From the NCBI GenBank assembly GCA_032717465.1, contig CM064653.1, positions 42,236,493-42,300,492 on the forward strand: 64,000 nucleotides of DNA, given 5' to 3'. Within the stretch, counting starts at the first letter, position 1, and the number at the start of each line of letters is the position of its first letter. Below the pieces are notes generated by a model. That model was not told the origin of the DNA and ran no database searches. It saw only the letters and a list, made by a program, of their open reading frames with translations. The position numbers and the translations under genes were made by a program. This stretch comes from Coenobita brevimanus. Lineage: Eukaryota > Arthropoda > Malacostraca > Decapoda > Coenobitidae. This document shows positions 62,001 through 64,000 of the stretch, in pieces.

Positions 62001-62090
62001 ATAACCTCCCCCAACCCCCCACCTCCCACACCTAGTCATGAATCACAGCAATTTTTACGACAGGAAGTTTTGGAGAGTTATAGTGCGCGT

Positions 62091-62215
62091 TATTGAATCG
62101 CAAAATGTCGGGTGTTATTGCGTTATTCACTCTGCTAATGAATAAAATCTCACTTGAATATGCAAATTGAAATCCGGATCATTATGTCACGGTGAGTAAA
62201 TTGCGTTTTTGGCAA
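62091..62215. promoter_or_regulatory. candidate regulatory block with a POU octamer
   Basis: Contains a perfect octamer ATGCAAAT (62160-62167) plus GCTAATGAATAAAA and TTATTGCGTTATTC. Repeat-free. Inference only. Confidence 0.25.
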
Positions 62216-62282
62216 GATGGTGGGAAATTTTTGAATGGGTTTTGTGTGAGGTCGTGTTTTAGTTTGTGGGCACGCGACTTGA

Positions 62283-62283
62283 T

Positions 62284-62372
<89 letters not shown>
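62283..62372. repeat. (TG)n microsatellite
   Basis: About 45 units. Confidence 0.98.
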
Positions 62373-62374
<2 letters not shown>

Positions 62375-62667
62375 CAGGAGCGCGTGTGTGTGCGTGTGTC
62401 AGCTTGTGTGTTATCATTATCAGGTGAATCCGTAATCTGTGAGTCACGTGGAACTGATATCGTTCTTGGATTAGGTGGATAACAGTCTCCATGTAGTAAT
62501 CAAGACACACGCACCAGAAGTCAGCCATAGCGAGTGTTGCAGCTTATCCTATCTTAGTGTCACTGACTCGCATAATCCAGATAATTCAGTTATCGTATAT
62601 TGCCCTGTAGCAGAAGAGGGCGGTTGTAGGCACGATTTCCCTTTGATTTTTTAGACGTGTTTGGATG
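62373..62667. other. no recognised feature
   Basis: Unique sequence. Confidence 0.5.
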
Positions 62668-62753
62668 CAGTCAGTATTATTATTTGTCTTTCAGTAAGGT
62701 GTCGTATTTAGCAGTCAGTATTATTATTTGTCTTTCAGTAAGGTGTCGTTTAT
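62668..62753. repeat. recent 43-bp tandem duplication
   Basis: GCAGTCAGTATTATTATTTG then TCTTTCAGTAAGGTGTCGT occurs twice, at 62668 and 62711, essentially identical. Confidence 0.93.
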
Positions 62754-63732
62754 ATGAAGCTTATTAAATACGTACAACACTCCCTGTAGTGAATGAATTA
62801 ATGCCATCGTTGTTAGTATTAATAATTTCAGTTTCTCAGTGTTATTTCTTAGGAGCTTTCGAATCACATTGCTGTACTTCAATTAGCTATCCCTTTGAGA
62901 CTGGCCAGGGTTTCGTAGGGCCAGAGCTCATCCCCCACTCATCAGTCCTCATGAAACCCAGTCGGACAACAAACAGGGAAAACTAAATAAACCACAGAGC
63001 CTAACTTGACGGAGGGGGGAGGGGGAGTCTAGTGTTTCAGGGGAGAGAGGGGGATCATAAACCCACACATCTCTCTTTCCTTCTTTCTTTCTCCGTCTCG
63101 GCCTCTGTTCCTCTCCCACTAGGCCTAACACACACTAGGAGGCCACTACACTTAGGTTGGGTATGGCAGGGGTGGGTTGAAGGTTGATGGAGTGTGACTG
63201 AGGTTGACGAATGGGTTGTAGGTTGATAGAGTAATATAAAGGTTGACGAAATGAACAGTATGGGCTAAATATTGACTGAATGGATTGGGGGAGTGAGTAC
63301 TAATGGAGTGGATTGATGGAGTGGATGAAGAGAAGTTGACAGGTGGATTTTATAATGTGATTGTCAACAGATTAATAAAGATAGAGTGCTGGTCTAGTTA
63401 CAGAATATGAAAGATTGGCTTGGATATAAGGGCGGTAAGTAATATAGAGCTGACGTTAGCGTTATGTCTAATTTATACATCGGCATAGTCACAACGAGAT
63501 CCTATTCCTTAGCTTAATGTTATCGTTGGAGGGTAAGAAGGAAAAGGAGAAAAGAAGATGAAGAAGAAAAGTCGTCACTGATATAAAAAGGATACTTGAA
63601 GATCGCGTGTGACTCCCTCAGTGTGAATAAAGTATTGTGATGGTCGCATGGTTAAGAGAGACCGTCTTCGTAATAAAGGAGTTTTGCTTGAATGCTGGAA
63701 GGTGACAGATTGAAAGTAATAGGTGTGCCAAA
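62754..63732. other. no gene recognised
   Basis: 63150-63350 has degenerate GGTTGA(T/C)(G/A)(G/A)A(G/A)T words (AGGTTGATGGAGTG, AGGTTGACGAAATG), an old GT/GA-rich repeat. Confidence 0.5.
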
Positions 63733-63884
63733 TTTAAGATTAAGTAGGTGTGATTAACGGGATGCACAGTATTAAGATTAAGTAGGTGTGATTAACGGGA
63801 TGCACAGTATTAAGATTAAGTAGGTGTGATTAACGGGATGCACAGTATTAAGATTAAGTAGGTGTGATTAACGGGATGCACAGT
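63733..63884. repeat. 38-bp minisatellite, four near-identical copies
   Basis: Units at 63733, 63771, 63809 and 63847, each ATTAAGATTAAGTAGGTGTG then ATTAACGGGATGCACAGT; only the first base of copy 1 differs. Confidence 0.97.
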
Positions 63885-64000
63885 AAGTTAACGAAAATGG
63901 ATATAATAAACGAAGTGTGGGAGTTTTATTCATCCATCGCTATTATTCGTGCTTTACTCTTACTCCTTTACTTACGATAAACGTTCATAAATAGACATAC

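Noticed and set aside
63733..63884. CRISPR-like array
   Set aside because: Units are directly contiguous 38-mers without variable spacers, in a eukaryotic setting; a minisatellite.

Overview
The window looks like a slice of a large, repeat-rich animal genome, most likely a marine arthropod and probably a decapod crustacean. The reasons are very dense dinucleotide microsatellites ((CA)n, (CT)n and compounds of the two; about 3 kb in total by my count), intron-style splice signals, an arthropod-type PR-domain exon, and short inverted-repeat elements plus a tRNA-derived SINE in many diverged copies. The species assignment is inference. There is no operon-like or bacterial organisation.

I can support one protein-coding exon. 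A 377-bp exon on the minus strand (50943-51319) encodes the first part of a PR/SET domain of the MECOM (PRDM3)/PRDM16 - hamlet type and is bounded by a good splice acceptor and donor. I find no other exon of this gene. The downstream intron should run toward position 1 (up to 50.9 kb of this window) and the upstream intron toward position 64000 (up to 12.7 kb), so most or all of the window may be intronic. Several moderately GC-rich, low-repeat blocks with homeodomain-, POU- or SOX-like words (41500-41720, 50130-50510, 51660-51990, 53220-53410, 62091-62215) are candidate regulatory DNA, unproven.

Mobile DNA makes up much of the recognisable remainder. (1) A decayed DNA transposon, 30433-31656, has 38-bp terminal inverted repeats and a minus-strand fragment resembling the N-terminal helix-turn-helix of a DDE transposase. 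(2) Family A is a MITE of about 90-100 bp, present as 20 or more whole or partial copies. Its ends read TTAACCCCTTCAGTACGATG and the inverse, so a piggyBac-like origin (TTAA target, CCC...GGG ends) is plausible. (3) Family B is a MITE of about 200-360 bp with ends resembling GTCGTATTTATAAA, in five copies. (4) A tRNA-derived SINE (35488-35840) has intact A and B boxes; there is a diverged body-only relative at 20517-20690 and two degenerate tRNA-like heads (13909-13965, 56147-56215). (5) A short hairpin element at 60472-60516 belongs to a type I recall from many marine animals.

The rest is microsatellites, minisatellites (clearest at 34191-34530 and 63733-63884) and long strand-asymmetric polypyrimidine or polypurine tracts of 300-1000 bp. 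Most long open frames lie inside these tracts and are not genes.
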